A stretch of DNA of 5,937 bases from SIG607 sp045655165 (lineage in GTDB: Bacteria > Bacillota > Clostridia > Oscillospirales > Acutalibacteraceae), in the NCBI GenBank assembly GCA_045655165.1, contig JAZOOT010000046.1:1-5937 (forward strand). The letters run 5' to 3'. The position numbers were made by a program, and so were the translations under genes. The notes below the pieces were generated by a model. That model ran no database searches and was not told the DNA's origin. It was given only the letters and a program-made list of their open reading frames with translations. Of the stretch, positions 4,946 through 5,937 are shown one piece after another (within the stretch, counting starts at the first letter, position 1; the number at the start of each line of letters is the position of its first letter).

Positions 4946-5505
4946 TGGATATTAGTATTAAAACACCGCTTACTAAAAGTGATATAAATAAATTAAAAGC
5001 AGGAGATAGTTGTTTGATTTCGGGGGTTATTTACACCGCTCGCGATGCAGCACACAAACGCCTTTGCGAACTTATTAAACAGGGCAAAGAACTTCCGTTT
5101 GATTTAACCAATACAATAATTTATTTTGTTGGCCCAACACCTGCAAAACCGGGGCAGATTATTGGTTCTGCAGGGCCTACCACTTCTTATCGTATGGACG
5201 CTTACAGCCCAACCTTAATTGAACTTGGCATTACGGGAATGATAGGAAAAGGTAATCGTGGCGAAGAAGTAATAAATGCAATGGCAAAGCATGGCGCGGT
5301 TTATTTTGGCGCCATTGGCGGTTGCGGTGCGTTAATAGGTGACTGCATTAAAAAAGCCGAAGTTGTGGCTTTTGGTGATTTAGGCGCGGAAGCGGTTTTT
5401 CGCTTACAGGTTGAAAATTTCCCGGTGCGTGTGGTTATAGATACAAAAGGTAATAATCTTTATAAAACCGGCAGGGAAGAATATTTAAAAAGCAAAAAGA
5501 TTTGA
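4945..5505 (+). CDS. Class I (Fe-S) fumarate hydratase, beta subunit
   Basis: This is the C-terminal-domain subunit of class I fumarase / tartrate dehydratase (TtdB/FumA-C, PF05683), 186 aa, the usual length. Conserved blocks are SGVIYTARDAAHKRL (26-40), VGPTPAKPG (62-70), GSAGPTTSYRMD (74-85, substrate-binding active-site loop), GMIGKGNR (98-105), GAIGGCGALI (122-131) and GDLGAEAVFRLQVENFPVRVVIDTKGN (144-170). The GGCGAL segment has Cys where small residues (GGAAAL-like) are common. It is soluble and works only with the alpha subunit, forming the substrate site at their interface. GGAGG at 4933-4937 gives ATG 4945 a 7-nt spacing, and the start shares a base with the alpha stop, so the two subunits should be made in equal amounts. 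Its TGA stop lies within the ribosome binding site of the next gene. Confidence 0.95.
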   Translation: MDISIKTPLTKSDINKLKAGDSCLISGVIYTARDAAHKRLCELIKQGKELPFDLTNTIIYFVGPTPAKPGQIIGSAGPTTSYRMDAYSPTLIELGITGMIGKGNRGEEVINAMAKHGAVYFGAIGGCGALIGDCIKKAEVVAFGDLGAEAVFRLQVENFPVRVVIDTKGNNLYKTGREEYLKSKKI

Positions 5506-5516
5506 AGGTGTTTTCG

Positions 5517-5937
5517 TTGAATTACAATTATCATACCCATACCCGTTGGTGCGACCACGCAACAGGCGAACCAACGGAATATATTGAAAGAGCCATAGCA
5601 AACGGTATTAAGTTTATGGGCTTTTCAGACCACGCGCCCTATGAGTTCCCCGACGGTTTTCGTTCGCATTTTAGGGTAGCAATTGAAAAAGCAAGTGAGT
5701 ATGTTTCTGAAATTAAAAAACTTGCAGGAATGTATAAAGATAGGGTAGAAATTAAAGTTGGTTTTGAAATGGAATATTACCCGTCGCATTTTGAAAAAAT
5801 GCTTGAAAACGCAAAAAACAGCGGTGCCGAATATTTAATTTTGGGTCAGCACTATATATACGAAGAACACCCAAACGGTAAAAGTACGGGATGGGAAGAA
5901 ACAAACAAAACCGAAGACCTAAAAGAATATGTAAACT
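5517..5937 (+). CDS. HisJ-like PHP histidinol-phosphatase family protein, 5' part only
   Basis: This reading frame is open to the window edge: 140 codons of a family that is usually 250-280 aa. It is a PHP phosphatase of the histidinol-phosphatase (HisJ/HisK) type. NYHTHTRWCDHATGEP (H6, H8, D13, H14) is the first metal motif; MGFSDHAPYEFP (D38, H39), VGFEMEYYP (E84) and LILGQHYI (H112) follow. TTG 5517 is chosen because AAGGTG (5505-5510) lies 6 nt upstream and because it places the HTH motif at the N-terminus as is normal. An in-frame GTG at 5508 is a weaker option. Only 11 nt separate it from the beta-subunit stop, and its ribosome binding site abuts that stop, so it is the third gene of the fumarase operon and likely translationally coupled. 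Whether it acts in histidine synthesis or on another phosphate ester is unknown; no his genes are visible. Confidence 0.88.
   Translation, partial: MNYNYHTHTRWCDHATGEPTEYIERAIANGIKFMGFSDHAPYEFPDGFRSHFRVAIEKASEYVSEIKKLAGMYKDRVEIKVGFEMEYYPSHFEKMLENAKNSGAEYLILGQHYIYEEHPNGKSTGWEETNKTEDLKEYVN

Noticed and set aside
1..5937. tRNA, rRNA, CRISPR array, insertion sequence, riboswitch
   Set aside because: No cloverleaf, no regularly spaced repeats, no transposase motif, and no leader long enough for a riboswitch (predicted leaders are about 12-30 nt).

Overview
The window looks like the chromosome of a low-GC Gram-positive bacterium of the Clostridia (Firmicutes). The signs are an AT-rich sequence, strong GGAGG-type ribosome binding sites before nearly every gene, near-perfect sigma-A promoters (TTGACA-17-TATAAT), GTG and TTG starts, and an oxygen-labile two-subunit class I [4Fe-4S] fumarase. 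The decayed GH43 glycosidase would fit an anaerobe that once used plant polysaccharide, for example in the gut. No finer taxonomic call is possible from this sequence. TGA and TAA are both used as ordinary stops, so the standard bacterial code applies.

Layout from left to right. A hairpin terminator (1-31) is followed by a 50-residue ribbon-helix-helix protein on the minus strand (23-175). It is divergent from a plus-strand bacterial PH-domain protein (274-648). Their promoters share about 100 bp, and a 10-bp-periodic direct repeat lies between the -35 and -10 boxes of the PH gene. A perfect 15-bp bidirectional terminator (691-724) separates the PH gene from a minus-strand operon. That operon is an acyltransferase-like NAT_N/GNAT_C protein (1576-2484) followed by an overlapping endonuclease/exonuclease/phosphatase (EEP) family hydrolase (729-1583). 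It is read from a consensus promoter whose -35 box is one arm of a 19-bp palindrome. Divergent from it is a PHP-domain phosphoesterase (2624-3496).

Immediately after the PHP gene lies a decayed, N-terminally truncated GH43 glycoside hydrolase (3516-4014). A new promoter (4041-4068) then drives a tightly packed operon of class I fumarate hydratase alpha (4106-4945) and beta (4945-5505) subunits and a second, HisJ-like PHP phosphatase. The last gene starts at a TTG (5517) and runs off the window.

The genes fall into three themes: a small regulator with its neighbouring PH protein; three predicted enzymes of unknown substrate arranged around one control region (EEP, acyltransferase-like, PHP); and central carbon metabolism (fumarate/malate) coupled to a PHP phosphatase. 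I found no RNA genes, CRISPR arrays, insertion sequences or phage genes. No complete new system is evident. The most interesting points are the GH43 fossil, the two candidate operators, and an identical TATAAT-N6-GAGGTG-N6-ATG start module in front of two unrelated genes.
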